From Sciurus carolinensis (taxonomy: Eukaryota > Chordata > Mammalia > Rodentia > Sciuridae): 64,000 nucleotides of DNA. The notes under the pieces were generated by a model. The model was not told where the DNA came from. It made no database searches and saw only the letters and a list, made by a program, of their open reading frames with translations. The stretch covers positions 10,267,015-10,331,014 of the forward strand of contig NC_062218.1 in the NCBI RefSeq assembly GCF_902686445.1. Direction: 5' to 3'. Positions 22,679 to 34,455 of the stretch are shown here, one piece after another (the stretch's first letter is position 1; each line of letters begins with the position of its first letter). Made by a program: the position numbers and the translations under genes.

Positions 22679-23828
22679 TTTTTTTTTAACATTCATCATT
22701 AAATTCATCTGACTTTTCTGGCTGACATAAATAGACATATAGACTTGGGTTCTCATACATAAGAAGTCATCTTAAATTCTATATTACATTTAGGTAAGTA
22801 AATTTACTTCTGAGCTAATAATTCCAACTCTTTAAAACTGATGTTTTGAGAGGGACAGTTTTAAACTTCAACTCACATTTCAGCAGGTTTGATGCCTTCC
22901 TGTATTGAATTGCTCCAATCTATCACTTAGAGAGTATAGAGAAGAGCGTGACAGTTGAAGAAAGGAACTGAGGATCAGAAGTCAGGGTGCCCTGTCTTAA
23001 TATACATCACTGGGAAGACCAACTGGGCGATTCGCCTACCTCACTCCCAGGTTCCATCCGTAGAAGAACATCACCTCTATTGAATTATGAAGAATCAGAA
23101 ACTTAATGCAGGTAAGTGCCTACAGCAGTCTGTTTTTTCATGACCACTCTTTAGGAGCCAGTATAATAGAGTGTATTGCTTTGTATCATAGGCACTTGAA
23201 GTAGTTTTTAATCTTTTACAATTTGGGGTTGACTTTAGATTTGCATCAAGTGGCAACATAATAAGGAGGTTCTCTGTCCATCACCCGGCTTCCCGCAGGG
23301 CTAATCTCACACATACCCATGAGTCTCTTACTGAAGACTGGTTTTAGACATCCTCGGGTTCCATCATTCTTGATGCTTTGACTTTCGTGTACTTATTACT
23401 GCTTTCCAGCCTCCTCAGTGGACAGAGCTAGGAAATCCATGCCTATATTCTGGCACATCCAAACAGCATGTCTCCATATCTACACAGCCTGCATGTGTGT
23501 TCATGTCTCTCTCAACCTTTGCCTTCCTTCTCTCTCTCTTTATCTCTGTCTCCTTTCTTTCTCTATTTTATTTCTTCAGAACAAGACTCCTGAAAACTGA
23601 TTTCTGAAGACAAAAAAAAAATGTTTTGTGTAATATCATCTGCCTACAGAAATTCTCCATAAGGCCTTGTGTTTCTGAAGCTGTATTTTAAAACTTCCAC
23701 TTGGAAATATGTAATGAAGTTTTTTCATCAGTAGTTTCTCTTTTACAGAAAGAGTTTCTGTATAAGAAATCACATGAAAGAATTGTAGATAAGCGTTGTG
23801 AAATTTATCTTCTTAATGATCCTTTCTT
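22679..23828. other. Single-copy sequence with an exon-like micro-block
   Basis: No gene recognised. 23051-23111 is framed by CCTCACTCCCAG and TTAATGCAG/GTAAGTG, both good splice-like sites, but its 61 bases show nothing else. A pyrimidine-rich TCTC run lies near 23525-23575. Confidence 0.35.
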
Positions 23829-24176
23829 TGTTAGTTTGGACTGTTTACCAAATTACTATAGGTTGTGCAGTTTGGACAACAGACATTTATTTCTCACGGT
23901 TTTCTCTGGGTCAAGGTCAGGTTGCAGGGAGATCTGATGTCTGGTGCTCCTCGTTTGTAAAGGCTTTTTTGGTCATTTTGATCTCGCATGACTGAGAGAG
24001 GAAAAGACCTCCTTCCTGTCTCTTGCTCTTTAGTAGGGACAGTGATACTATCCTGAGGGCTCCCTTCTCATGAACAAATTACGACCAAAGGCTCAGCTTT
24101 CTAACACTAAGACACGGGGTTAGGATGTTACATATGAATTTTGGGGGACACACAAATGTTCAGTTCATAACAGACT
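23829..24176 (-). mobile_element. MLT1-type (ERVL-MaLR) solo LTR
   Basis: Read on the plus strand it is the reverse complement of an MLT1 LTR: ACATTTATTTCTCACGGTTT, GGTCAAGGTCAGGTTGCAGG, GTCTGGTGCTCCTCG, and near the far end GGGGTTAGGATGTTACATATG and GAATTTTGGGGGACACAC. Typical near-full solo LTR with scattered deletions. Confidence 0.8.
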
Positions 24177-24594
24177 CCAATTAATGAGCACTTCTTAAGG
24201 GTTATTACCCCATTTTTACAAATATATTTGCACACCCTGGTTTTCTGCTTTTCTAGAAATACAAAAGAGCAAATTGATTAAGATCCTTTTACCAAATCAG
24301 GTAATATTAAAAGTTTTCAAGCATTTCATCTTTTTCTATCATATATATTAATAAGGGTTTAAAACAAATAATAAACATGCATATTAAAGTGTTGCATATT
24401 GAAAACTACTCATGGTTTTATATTTTTACATACAATTAAAGAATTTTATGTTCTGTATTAATGTATATTAGCCATAGATTTTTCATTGGCAAGTTGCTGT
24501 TTTTACAAAAGTTGTGTTCATGTACTATTCGTTTGTGTCTATATATGTAAAGGGAACAAATCATTGGTATATTTTATAATCACCCAAAGTCTTC
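24177..24594. other. AT-rich, nothing recognised
   Basis: No gene or confident repeat. Confidence 0.5.
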
Positions 24595-25000
24595 TCACAA
24601 TAAAATAGCCGGTGTCCTATGATAACCTGTGATTTTTTTAGGGTAATTTGTTGCAGATCTGTGTTGATTTGGTCCTCGATAGTCACCTCGCCCAATGTGA
24701 TTACTGGGGTTACCACTATCTATTGACCGATATTTTTCTGGAGATGAAGACTTTGGAACCCTTATTCTTTTTCTCACTATCATCTTTTCTGTAACTGCTA
24801 GATGCCTCTAATTCTTTCAAAGAAAAATTCAGTTTCTGAATTCGCTGTGTCAAAAGGTGAAAAATCTTTGGCTGACATCTCAAAGACTTTTTGTGATTGC
24901 ATTTGCCATGGCCCCAAATTTTGCCCTCAGCTTCACAGGCAATCAATTCAGTCAGCATCACGAAACAAATGGAGCTCAGGGACCCTGCCTCATAGTACAC
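24595..25000 (-). pseudogene. Possible degraded coding sequence, family not recognised
   Basis: Two overlapping minus-strand frames look more protein-like than their surroundings. The first (25000 down to 24716) includes RIQKLNFSLKELEASSSYRK. The second (24783 to 24595), in another frame, includes SSSPEKYRSIDSGNPSN followed by a basic, Gly/Arg/Asn-rich stretch. Together they would read as one frameshifted low-complexity charged C-terminus. No A tail, target-site duplication or clear splice site was found, and I cannot name a family. Chance open frames remain quite possible. Confidence 0.2.
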
Positions 25001-26184
25001 AGCTCACAAAACCCAAGACTTCTGAAAGGCAATTTATTACCAGCGTGAAGACCTGAACTATGTCAGTTGGAGCAAAGTAATCTTTCACAGAAGGCAAGCT
25101 GTATGCAAACCAATTCAGGGCATGTGGAAAATTTGGAATTGAATCAAGAGAAATTAGCTATGTGCATTTAGTATTGAAAAACATCAAGACAAATGGACCT
25201 GTAGAAGACAATGTTGTTACCAGGACTACATTTCTCATATCTTTTGGCCCAGAGTATGTTTATCGGAAAAATATATGGTAAACACAATAGAGTTTTAATC
25301 TGAGACATTTCCTGTGCTTACATTGTAGGTTAAATCTTGTTTGGGATAAGTGTTGACGTTCTTCTTAAAGTGAATTTATATATACCCTGAAATCAATAGC
25401 CATGTTAGATTTTGTCTATTTCTCTTATGAGGTTTTACCTGTTCATTTATCAGTGAGGTACTACTTCAAAGTCAAAGGAAAACCCTTGCTTGACACATGA
25501 TTTATTGATATTCACATTGTCTCTCGGGTACAGTTACGCTGGCTTTGCTGGGCTCAGGCATAGCTGGCAGGTTTCCCTTGCCATTTTAAATGTTGCGCTG
25601 TGAACCTCTGAGAAGCATTCATGAACTGGAGTTAGTAACCCCAAATAGCTTAAGTGGGCAACAGCTCTCTGCTTGAAATGACAATGACTTTTTCTTTGAC
25701 CCCACTTGGGTCAGACTCTTTTGCATTCAATTTTAATAAGAACCCTGCCGAGTCAATTTATTGATAATACTTCACCTTAGGATTATTAGCCTGGCCTGCC
25801 TTAAGCAAGAATCCTATTGAGTCTTGCCAGGCAAAGTTCCCCCAGGCTTCATGCTTTCTCTTATTAATTTTTCCTTCTCTGACCTTGATCCTGTTCCTTG
25901 ACAAAAAATCTCCACTTGTCCCAGAACCTGATTTCTCACCCCTACTGCAAAATCTCACTGCTGCAGCCTCTTCTAAATAGTCTTCCTTACCATCTTTAAC
26001 AAGTGTCATGCACATTTTCTTCAACATTTTTGTCACTGTCAGATTTCCAACAAATATGCATCAATCTTAAACAGTACATTTGCAGAGGGTATCATTGAGA
26101 GAGCCTTGATTCTTCCCATTGTCCATGTAATAAGGGAAAACCTACTAGTTATTCATTTAATGAAGTGTTAAGTAGTCACTTGTA
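25001..26184. other. Unassigned, LTR-like in part
   Basis: 25500-26040 has an LTR-like texture (CTCTTTTGCATTCAATTTTA, GAGTCAATTTATTGATAATA, CCTGACCTTGATCC-like text) and a 92-codon minus frame at 25758-26036, but I cannot match a family. Confidence 0.3.
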
Positions 26185-26300
26185 ATTGAACAAACACTGA
26201 ACTCAAAGACAGAAAACTAGGACTCTCATCTGGATCCTGTCTATGACTTCTATTATGAATTTTGGCAAATTTATGAAGTCCCTATAAAATTTTTCCTCCA
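26185..26300 (+). mobile_element. Possible MIR-family fragment
   Basis: The order GAACTCAAAGACAGAAAACTAGG, TCTGGATCCTGTCTATGACTT, TTTTGGCAAATTTATGAAGTCC follows the MIR body (pain of divergence: many substitutions). Weak assignment. Confidence 0.35.
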
Positions 26301-27049
26301 CTTACTAATTAAGTTCACATAATTTCTTTGAAAAAAAATGTCTATTTGAGAAAATTATGAAAGCATAATTAGTAAACATTACATAAACATTAGTATACAT
26401 TACAGAAATTTTTGTGAAAACAGAGGTAAAAGTCATCTTTGTTTTATTTCATGTCGTGAAACAGAACCAGATTTTAGCATTTGGTGAATATTCTTTTCAT
26501 TTCTTTCTTAGATTCCTTTAAACAAATCTGTAAATATTTTAATCTGTGTATTGGTAGTATTTTCTTAAAGTATACAAGTGTGACCCCACTGAATTAAATG
26601 TTTTCTAAGTTCAATTGACATTTTTAATATTAAAAAAAACAAAAACTAAATACAAATTTACTTTTATTTCAAGGTATAAATCATGTTTTTAGATTTTTTT
26701 CTTTTAAATTCAAGTTAATAATAAGCAAAATAGGTAGTTTTAAGATCAACTTTCAGCATGACTGTATGATAAGTTCTAATGACCAAGTGAAATTGGTGAA
26801 GATTATTTTTAAAAAATAAGTAGATACACTGAAAGTGGTTCTAAGGGAAAACAAACAAACAAACAAACAAACAAAAAAACCCATCTGTTCAAGAAAGTCT
26901 ATCAAATTTTGGTAAGAAAGTGAGTCTGTTGATGTTTGACTCCTGCCCCACTCTCCCTCCCTACTTCTGAATGCATGAAGATCCTGCCCCCAACCACTGA
27001 CCTTTTTCAAAAGTTTCTTTCTTTTCTATTTTCTTTTTTAATTTTAAAA
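26301..27049. other. AT-rich sequence with an AAAC microsatellite
   Basis: An (AAAC)n run spans 26848-26875. Nothing else recognised. Confidence 0.55.
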
Positions 27050-27257
27050 AGAATTTTTGGTACCCTGGATTTAGTCCAAGACTGTTTAACCACTGAGAAA
27101 CATCTCCAGTCCTTTTTATTTTTTATTTTGAGACAGGATCTTGGGAAATTGCTCAGGGCCTTGCTGAATTGCTGAGTCTGGCCTAAAACTTGTGATCTTC
27201 CTGCCTCAGCCTCCTAAATTGCTGGGATTACTGACCTGGGTAACCATGCTGGGCCTA
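27050..27257 (-). mobile_element. B1-ID composite SINE
   Basis: Minus-strand dimer: B1 half from the right (GCCCAGCATGGTTACCC, TAATCCCAGCAATTTAGGAGG, AGGCAGGAAGATCACAAG) and ID half to the left (GGACTGGAGATGTTTCTCAG, then GGACTAAATCCAGGGTACC). Poorly conserved ID part. Confidence 0.85.
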
Positions 27258-28099
27258 CCCGCTGACTTCTAATGACTTTCTAAAGACTTTCTTCCTACCC
27301 CCAGCTACCAGATGCTGAGTCTAAGTATGGTAGAGAGGTGGGGACTTGCTTCTGCTATCCTAACCTTGCTTGTGGCACTGAAGACCTATCTATCCTGGTG
27401 TGTACTAAGAATACTGTGGCCCTAATCTCCTGTCCCCAACTTGAGCCCCTGATTCCATTCAGGGAGATAAGCCAAGAAGACCTCAAACTGCTTCCCACCT
27501 GTTACAAAGGCAGGTGCCACTCACCGGGAGGTTCACTGGTGTTTCTCTCCCCCGCTATTAGAACTATTTAGTGCTTTTGCCTTGGGGAGAAACAGGCCAT
27601 AAAGCATATAGTTCCTAATCTTTTCCTCAAGGATTTGACTTCATTTGCAAAAAAGCACAGTGAAATTCAAAATTAATATATACTCAAGAATGAGGAAAGT
27701 GTGTCATCAGACCAACAAGGAAAGATTCCAGAGAGAGACGACACTGAAGGCTGGCTGGGGTGAGGATGAGAACTGGGGAATCAGATCTGTGATGATGCCC
27801 TCTTTGGATCAGAAAAAATGTCACACACTGACCTTAGAAACTTCTCCTCCAAGGGAGGCAGGCTTTGACTAGATTGCTTGTAGAGCAATTTATGCCTCAG
27901 GGCATTGTTGAAAACAGCACAACAATCAGCTGACACTCAGTGGAGTTTAATAGGTGCATGTGGTCAGAAAAAGAGAGGAAGAGACCAATGCCATGGTCAC
28001 TCACGCAAGCTGACTGAGTTTCTCCCAAGCAGAGCTTCCCTGAGGAGTAACACCAGAGTTAACACTTCGAGGGAGTTAGATTTCAAAAACTAATCCAGG
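27258..28099. other. Single-copy or unrecognised sequence
   Basis: No gene assigned. Plus frames of 77, 75 and 62 codons lie here without domains. The right part may already belong to the L1 block that follows. Confidence 0.35.
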
Positions 28100-28650
28100 G
28101 AGATGCTAAACAAATAAATAAGCCTGCTCTAGGGAAAGGGGGAACCATATCCAGAGTTAGCTATATTAGCTAAGATGTCCAGGTAAAAAAATTAGAGAAG
28201 ACTGGCCCTTAAATATGTTCAGACAGCTAAAGGAAACCAGATCACAAGGAAAAGGAAGTTATGTTGATCATATTTCATCAAACAGAAAGCAGAAATAAAA
28301 GGGTAACTATTGTACAAGACCAAATGTAAGACCTAAAGTTGAAAAGGAAAATAGCTGAAATGAAAAATCGAAAAAACGGTTTAAAAAGACATTTGAACAA
28401 ATATAGAATAAGGACAATTTGAAAGTCATCAAACAGCAATGAGAAAGAAAAACAAAGCCGGAAACAGAGCATCCGTGATGTAGGTGGAATGTTCAGAAGA
28501 GCTAATGTGTGTGTCCTTAAACTGTCAAAGTACAGGAAGTGCGGATAAGGCAGAAGGGAGGTCCAAAGACACTGACTAAAACTACAGAATGCATGAAATA
28601 CGTCAAGCCACAGATTGGAGAAGTAGGTCGAATTACACGGAATTGAATCT
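28100..28650 (+). mobile_element. Old L1 5'/ORF1-region fragment
   Basis: A-rich sequence with ordered L1M landmarks (CAGCTAAAGGAAACCAG, CCTAAAGTTGAAAAGGAAAATAG, GCTGAAATGAAAAATCG). Degraded, not open. Confidence 0.45.
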
Positions 28651-28729
28651 ATAACCTGAGACCCCTTCCCTGTGTAAACTCTAGGCTCAGATACCTACAT
28701 CTGTAAAACCTTCAAAATATTTATTTAAG

Positions 28730-29100
28730 TAAAATTATTCTTACACAAACTTTTCTATATGGTAGAGAGAAAAAGACTTCCCAACTAATTTTTATAAGAC
28801 CAATGTAACAATCAAAATGAATCATAATTATGAATATAAATGTTAAAAATCCCAACAATAGGATTGAGTGATGAATAATAGGTAGAGTACAAAAGAATTT
28901 TTATGGCAGAAAAACTGATACTATCATGGCAGATGTATGTCATTATACATTTGTTAAAATCCATGGATTGTACAATACCAAGAATGGACTGGAATATACT
29001 TTATGGGCTTTGGATAATAATGATGAATTAATATAGGTTCACCAATTGTATCATTCATAGATGTAATATATAAAGCAGTAATACTACAGACATAAGAAGA
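28730..29100 (+). mobile_element. Old L1 3' UTR fragment
   Basis: TGGCAGATGTATGTCATTATACATTTGT.., TCCATGGATTGTACAATACC, ACTTTATGGGCTTTGGATAATAATG and TAATATAGGTTCACCAATTGTA mark an L1M-type 3' UTR. It sits between L1 5' and ORF2 material, so the block is a mosaic of at least two elements. Confidence 0.65.
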
Positions 29101-29199
29101 AAGGAAATGTTATATAGTATTATTGTTTCTATATATCATGGAAATTGTTAGTATAAATCTAAATTGTTTCTCATAAATTAGATTCTGTATGGTATTCCT

Positions 29200-29847
29200 C
29201 AGAGCAACCAGAAAAACTGTAACTGAAAATACAGTGAATATACCTTTAAAGAAATTAAAATATTATATTAGTAAAGATCTACTTAGTGAAAAAGAAAATA
29301 GAAACAAATAGTGCATTAAATGTATAAAAATCAAAAAGTACAATGGCAGACATAAATCTGAATATACTAACAAGAGTAATAAATGTGACTAGATTATAAA
29401 ATCCAATTAGTGGTAGATTATCAGACTAAATCAATTGATTGATCTATTGATCTATCTGTATTTGTAAATATATGTTGTGAAAATACATCCTTGAGATTAA
29501 ATAAGACAAATAGATTAACAGTAAAGAGGTGGAAGAATATACATCATGCAAATGGAGGCCAGATAACCTGGCATGACTTTACTGACTTCAAACAAATTTG
29601 ACCTTAAACAAAAATTGTTGCTAGAGATATAAAGGTGTACAATCATAAAGTGTCAATTCTCCAGGATAGTAAATGTAAATTTACTTAATAGCAAAGACCA
29701 ACCTATCTGAAACAAAACCTGACAGAAATGAAGAGAAAAACAGACAATTCAACAGTAGTTGTTGGAGATGTCAATATTCCAGTTTCAAAGATACCTGGAA
29801 TGATGAAGACAGAGAAGATCAATGAGATAATAGGAAAATTGAAACAG
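29200..29847 (+). mobile_element. Old L1 ORF2 endonuclease-region fragment
   Basis: Landmarks ATGGCAGACATAAATCTGAATAT, AGATTATCAGACTAAATC-like text and ACAATTCAACAGTAGTTGTTGGAGATG are those of the ORF2 endonuclease region in old L1s. Frames are broken. The 60-codon frame at 29728 is a scrap of this. Confidence 0.65.
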
Positions 29848-29924
29848 GTGTGTAAAGTGCCCCCCAAAATGTCAGTATATACTTGTATACTTGATTTAAA
29901 GTCAGCTTAGTATTAGGAGACATG

Positions 29925-30375
29925 CATACCCCGGTTGTATAGCAGCACAATTCACAGTAACCAAACTGTGGAACCAGTCTAGGTGTCTAGCAATGGGCAC
30001 GTGGATAGATAAAATGTGGCATAAATATCCAATGGAGAGTTATTCACCTATAAAGCAGGATGAAATTGTGTCATTTGCAGGACAATGGGTGGAACTTGAG
30101 AACATTAAGTGAAATAAGCCAAACTCAGAAAGTCAAAGGTCATAAGTTTTCTCTCATATGTGGAAACTAGAGTGGAAAATGGGAAAGAAGTTGTAGGTGG
30201 TGGGTCTCATGAAAAATTGAAGGGAAATTAGTTGAGTAGAGGAAAGGGACTGGGGGAGGAAGAAAAGGAGGAAAAGGGAAATATTGAGGAATGGTAATGG
30301 CCAAATCATATTCTTAAATCATGTGGATGTAGAAATATGGAAGAAAAATTCTCACCATTAAAAAATATGGGGAAG
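29925..30375 (+). mobile_element. Younger L1 3' end nested in the old L1
   Basis: Starts GGTTGTATAGCAGCACAATTC and continues AACTGTGGAACCAGTCTAGG, TGGCATAAATATCC, ATAAAGCAGGATG, AAGTGAAATAAGCCAAAC and a purine-rich 3' UTR (GGGACTGGGGGAGGAAG). It separates the old ORF2 endonuclease part (to about 29847) from the RT part (from about 30376), so it went in later. TSDs were not resolved; 29848-29924 is unassigned. Confidence 0.7.
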
Positions 30376-32990
30376 AAAGAGAAAAGGTCATTCCCAGGTG
30401 TTTGTGCAAATAAATCCTACCAAACATTTAAACAACAGTAGGAATTCTCCCCAAACCCTTCCAAAACCAACCAGCCAACCAACCAACCAACCAACCAAAC
30501 AAACAAACAAAACAGAAAGGAAGAATCTCTTTCCTAAAAATTTTATGAGGAGAGCTATCCTAATACCAAAACCAAACAAAGATATTATAAGGAAAGAAAA
30601 CTAAGGACCAAGATCTCTTATGCATTTGAATGTAGTTATCAACAAAATAGCAGAAAATCAAATTCAAAAGATAAAAAGAATGATAAACCATGACCAAGTG
30701 AGGTTTATCCCATGGATGCCAGGGTAATTCAACATGGAAAAATCAATTAATGAAATGTATCATGTCAATAAACTAAAAACAAAAAATTATATCATAATTT
30801 GAATTAATGCAGAAAAAGAATTTGCCAAAAGGCAAAATCCTATCAATATAAAAATACTTCAGTATTGCAATAGAAACCAACATCCTCAACCTCAGAAACG
30901 TACCTATGAAAAATTCTCTCCTAACATCATACTTAATGATGCTTTCCTTTGGAGATCAGAAATAAGACAAGAATCTCAGCTCTTGCCATTCATATTCATT
31001 TATTGTGCTGAAAGCTCTAGTTAGGGAAATTAGAGAATTTTAAAAAGGCATACAGATTGAAAATAAAATTTGAAACTATCCTTCTTTATAAATGGCATGA
31101 ATTTGCACATAGAATATGATAAGTAATCCAGTAAAAAAATGCCAGTAAAACTAAAATCAATTGAGCAAATTGAAAGATACTTTAATGCACAAAAAATAGC
31201 ATTTCTACCACATTCAGTGAAAAATCTGAATATGAAATTAAGAAAACATTACCATTTATGATAGCATCAACAAAATAAGAAAACACTTAGGAATAAAATT
31301 AACAAAAAGTGGTGCAAAACATACATTTTGAAAGCTATACAATATTACTGAAAGAAGTTAAAGATCTAAATAATTAGGAAAATGTTTCATGTTCACAGAT
31401 CAGAACATTAACATTGTTATGATGGTAACATTTCCCAAACTCATCTACAAATTCAATGCAATCTCTATCATTCTGAGTTATGTTTCTTGTCAAAATTGAC
31501 AAAGCAATTTCCACATGTAGAGAGAACTGCAAGAGAGAATAGCCAAAATAATCTTGAAAAAAAATCACAAAGTTGGAGGACACACATCTCCCAGTTTTAA
31601 AACTTACTAACTAGAAGTGGTAATTAAGACTATGACACTGATAACAGGATTGATATATTTATATTGCAGTATAAGTGCTATAATTAAATAACTTAGGTCC
31701 AAAAAAAACCATATTTTTAACATTAGTTGAATATTGACAAAGTGCAATTACCATTCTGTTGGGAAGGAATGATCTTTTAAAACAATGCTGTTGGGATAAC
31801 TGCAGAGACATATGCATAGACCCTTACCTCACACTGTATAGAAAAATTAATCCCAAATCTATCAAAGACCTTCTTTATAAGTCTAACAAAATTCTTATAA
31901 GAAAACCTTGTGGCATTTGATTTGGAAATAATTCTTATGTATGATATCAAAACCATGAACAAAAATAAAAAGGACAGCAAAGAATAGGAAATTAATACAT
32001 AAATTTCACTTTGTCAAAATCACAAACTTACATGCAAGCAAGTGAAAAGACAACCCACAGAATGCAAGAAAAATCACATATCTGATAAGGGACTTGTGGA
32101 TACAGAATATGTAAAGAACCATCATAACTCAATATTAAAAAGACAACCCAGTGAAAAGATGCATGAAGTTTCTGAATAGTCATATTTTCATGGAAAAGAT
32201 ACAGATGGCCAGTAAGAACTTATAAAGACACCTGCCACCATTATTCATCAAGGAAATGCAAATCAAAAACACAGTGATATGATACTTCCCTCGTACTTGG
32301 ATGGCTAGCATCAAAAAAGCCATATAATTACAGGGGTTGGTAAGGAAACAGAAAAACTGAACAACTTAGTCACTGTTGGGAAGGTAAAATGCTGCAGTCA
32401 GTTTGAAGCAACAGTATTTATTCAAGTGATTAAACAAAGTTTTTATACAGTCCTTCAATTACACCTTGTTATATACCCAAGATACTGCAATTGAAAACAT
32501 ATGTCCTTGTCAAAATCATACATGAATGTTTATAACAGCATTTTTTCTAATAGCCAAATGTCAAAATGACCCAAGTGTACATCAAGTTATAAACGGATAA
32601 ACAAAATATCCATGCAATGGAATATTATTGATCTATATAAAGTAATGGAGTACTGATGTCTACAAACGTGGAAAAACCTTGAAAATATGATGCTGAATGA
32701 AATAAGCTAGTGAAAAAGGTACACATATTCCATCCAAATGTAATGTGCCCCAAAAGAGAACTACGTGGAGACAGGAAGTTGATTGGTAGAGGCTAGGATT
32801 AGGAAGTTTATGGAAGACAGTGGAAAGATGGCTGAAGTGGTCAAGGTTTCTCTCTGAGATGATGAAAATATTCTAATATTGATTGTGGTGAAGGTGGCAC
32901 ATATCTGTGGATATAATGAAAAATATAATTGTACACTATAAATGAATGAAATTTATCTCAATAATGCTGTTTCAAAATAAGCAATAATTC
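30376..32990 (+). mobile_element. Old L1: ORF2 reverse transcriptase region to 3' UTR
   Basis: Follows L1 ORF2 in order: AATCCTACCAAACATTTAAA, CCTAATACCAAAACCAAACAAAG, AACCATGACCAAGTGAGGTTTATCCC, TTCAACATGGAAAAATCAAT, GCAGAAAAAGAATTTGCC, then CATCAAGGAAATGCAAATC, TATACCCAAGATACTGCAATTG, TCCATGCAATGGAATATTATT and a 3' UTR ending near 32978. Every reading frame is interrupted many times, so no reverse transcriptase can be made. A CCAA/AAAC microsatellite expanded at 30466-30512. Confidence 0.85.
30466..30512. repeat. CCAA/AAAC microsatellite
   Basis: (CCAA)n passing into (AAAC)n. It lies within L1 ORF2 sequence, and the two overlapping frames at 30388-30604 are read through it. Confidence 0.92.
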
Positions 32991-33189
32991 TAGCTGGATC
33001 TTGTGGCATACACCTGTGATCCTAGGGGCTTGGGAGGCTGAAGCAGGAGGATCACAAGTTCAAAGCTGGCCTCAGCAACTTAACAAGGTCCTAACCAACT
33101 TAGGGAGACCCAGTCTTTACATAAAATATTAAAAAGGGCTGGGGATGTGACTCAGTAGTTGAGTGATATTGGGTTCAATCCTTTGTACA

Positions 33190-33224
<35 letters not shown>
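32991..33224 (+). mobile_element. B1-ID composite SINE with TAA-repeat tail
   Basis: B1 half TAGCTGGATCTTGTGGCATA, GGGAGGCTGAAGCAGGAGGATC; ID half GGGCTGGGGATGTGACTCAG at about 33137, ending GGGTTCAATCCTTTG. The tail has become (TAA)n at about 33190-33222. Near-perfect TSDs AAGCAATAATTC (32979-32990) and AAGCAATAACTC (33225-33236) differ at one base. It inserted in the last bases of the old L1. Confidence 0.92.
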
Positions 33225-33226
<2 letters not shown>

Positions 33227-33314
33227 GCAATAACTCCAAAAATGTATTTAGATATTGAAATAAAGATTAGATCAGATTAAACATTTTTTTTTCTTCTTTT
33301 TCTTCTCCTTCTCT

Positions 33315-33430
33315 GTCTAGAGATGGAATTCATGGGCGCTTTACCACGGTTACATCCCAGCCCCTTTTTTATGTTATATTTTGAAACTTGTGATCCTCCT
33401 GCCTCAGCCTCCCAAGTTGCTGGGTTAAGC
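33315..33430 (-). mobile_element. Truncated B1-ID SINE
   Basis: Minus-strand remnant: B1 half (AACCCAGCAACTTGGGAGGC, AGGCAGGAGGATCACAAG) with an internal deletion before the ID half (GGGGCTGGGATGTAACCGTG). Open frames across it (33277-33511) are not genes. Confidence 0.75.
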
Positions 33431-34244
33431 ATACTTCTTAATCTGACAGGGAAATATGACTGCGGATTCACAGAGACCTGGGGAAACTGCTGTGGAGGAG
33501 GGAATACCTAGAAAATAAGTTGTGCAGTCCCAACTTGGGAAAACGGTTAACATAATGTTCCCCAAGGTTAGTGACATTGTTACGGGAGACAGAACACATG
33601 GGTTGTCAGATTCTCTCTCCCCGGTCACCAGGTAGATCAAATCTGGGAGTGAGAACAGGCATAAGTCACCTACCGGTCATGGGTGGAAATTTTGCCTTCA
33701 GTCAGAAAAAAAAAAAGAAGTGAAAGGGGAAAAAAATATTTAACTGGAGATTTACTTTTAACAGTGTATTAAAACTAGAAATAAAAATAAAAGTTGTTCC
33801 TTAGACTAAAATCAAGTTATGTGAATTCCCGGTTTGTCAGGTGAGGACATTTGCTGAGGACTTTGTATCCGCATATGTTTACAGAAAAAGGTCAGGCACC
33901 GCTATTTTGGGTTCCAGAAACTTGCCATCAAAATTTGTTAATGATAATGAAAAAAGGACAAGAAACTAAATGCTGTAAGATCCTTTGCTATAATTAGATC
34001 AAGCTAATTAAGATTTAGAATGTGCTGGGAAAGAGTGTAGAGGGGAAAGATTAGTGAAAGAATTTTGCTTGTAAACCTGCTTGAGATATTAGAAATGTGA
34101 TTTTTAGGAAATAACTTTTAGGTTATATAAACATTACTTTGGTTATGATCTTACCGGTTAAGTTAAAGGTAAACCCAAAGTCATGAGGTTTTACTTCTTT
34201 TTTATTTTAAGAATTGTATATTTATTTTAAATTTTTTTGCTTTT
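33431..34244. other. Single-copy sequence
   Basis: No gene or repeat recognised. The 71-codon minus frame at 33425-33640 has no domain. Confidence 0.45.
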
Positions 34245-34455
34245 TGGATTTTTATTTTGTTTATTTATTTATTCATTTTAATTATACATAACGGTAGAAT
34301 CCATTTTGATATAACTATACAAGCATGGAACATATGTTATTCTAGTTAGGATTCTATTCTTGTGGATGTACGTGGTGTTGGGATTCACTGTGATGTTTTC
34401 ATGAATGTACACAACAAAATTATGTCAGATTTGTTCCACTAAGAATCGAATAGTT
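34245..34455 (-). mobile_element. L1 3' UTR fragment
   Basis: Left T-rich tail, then TTTTAATTATACATAACGGTAG, AATCCATTTTGATATAACTA, ATGGAACATATGTTATTC and CTTGTGGATGTACGTGGTGTT. Resembles the 3' UTR of a sciurid L1 lineage, also seen at 49740. Confidence 0.65.

Noticed and set aside
30388..30604. Frames with GWLVGWLVG or TSQPTNQPTKQ repeats
   Set aside because: Both are readings of the CCAA/AAAC microsatellite within L1 ORF2.
31160..32300. Active reverse transcriptase
   Set aside because: The L1 ORF2 text is recognisable only piecewise; stops and frame changes are frequent in all frames.
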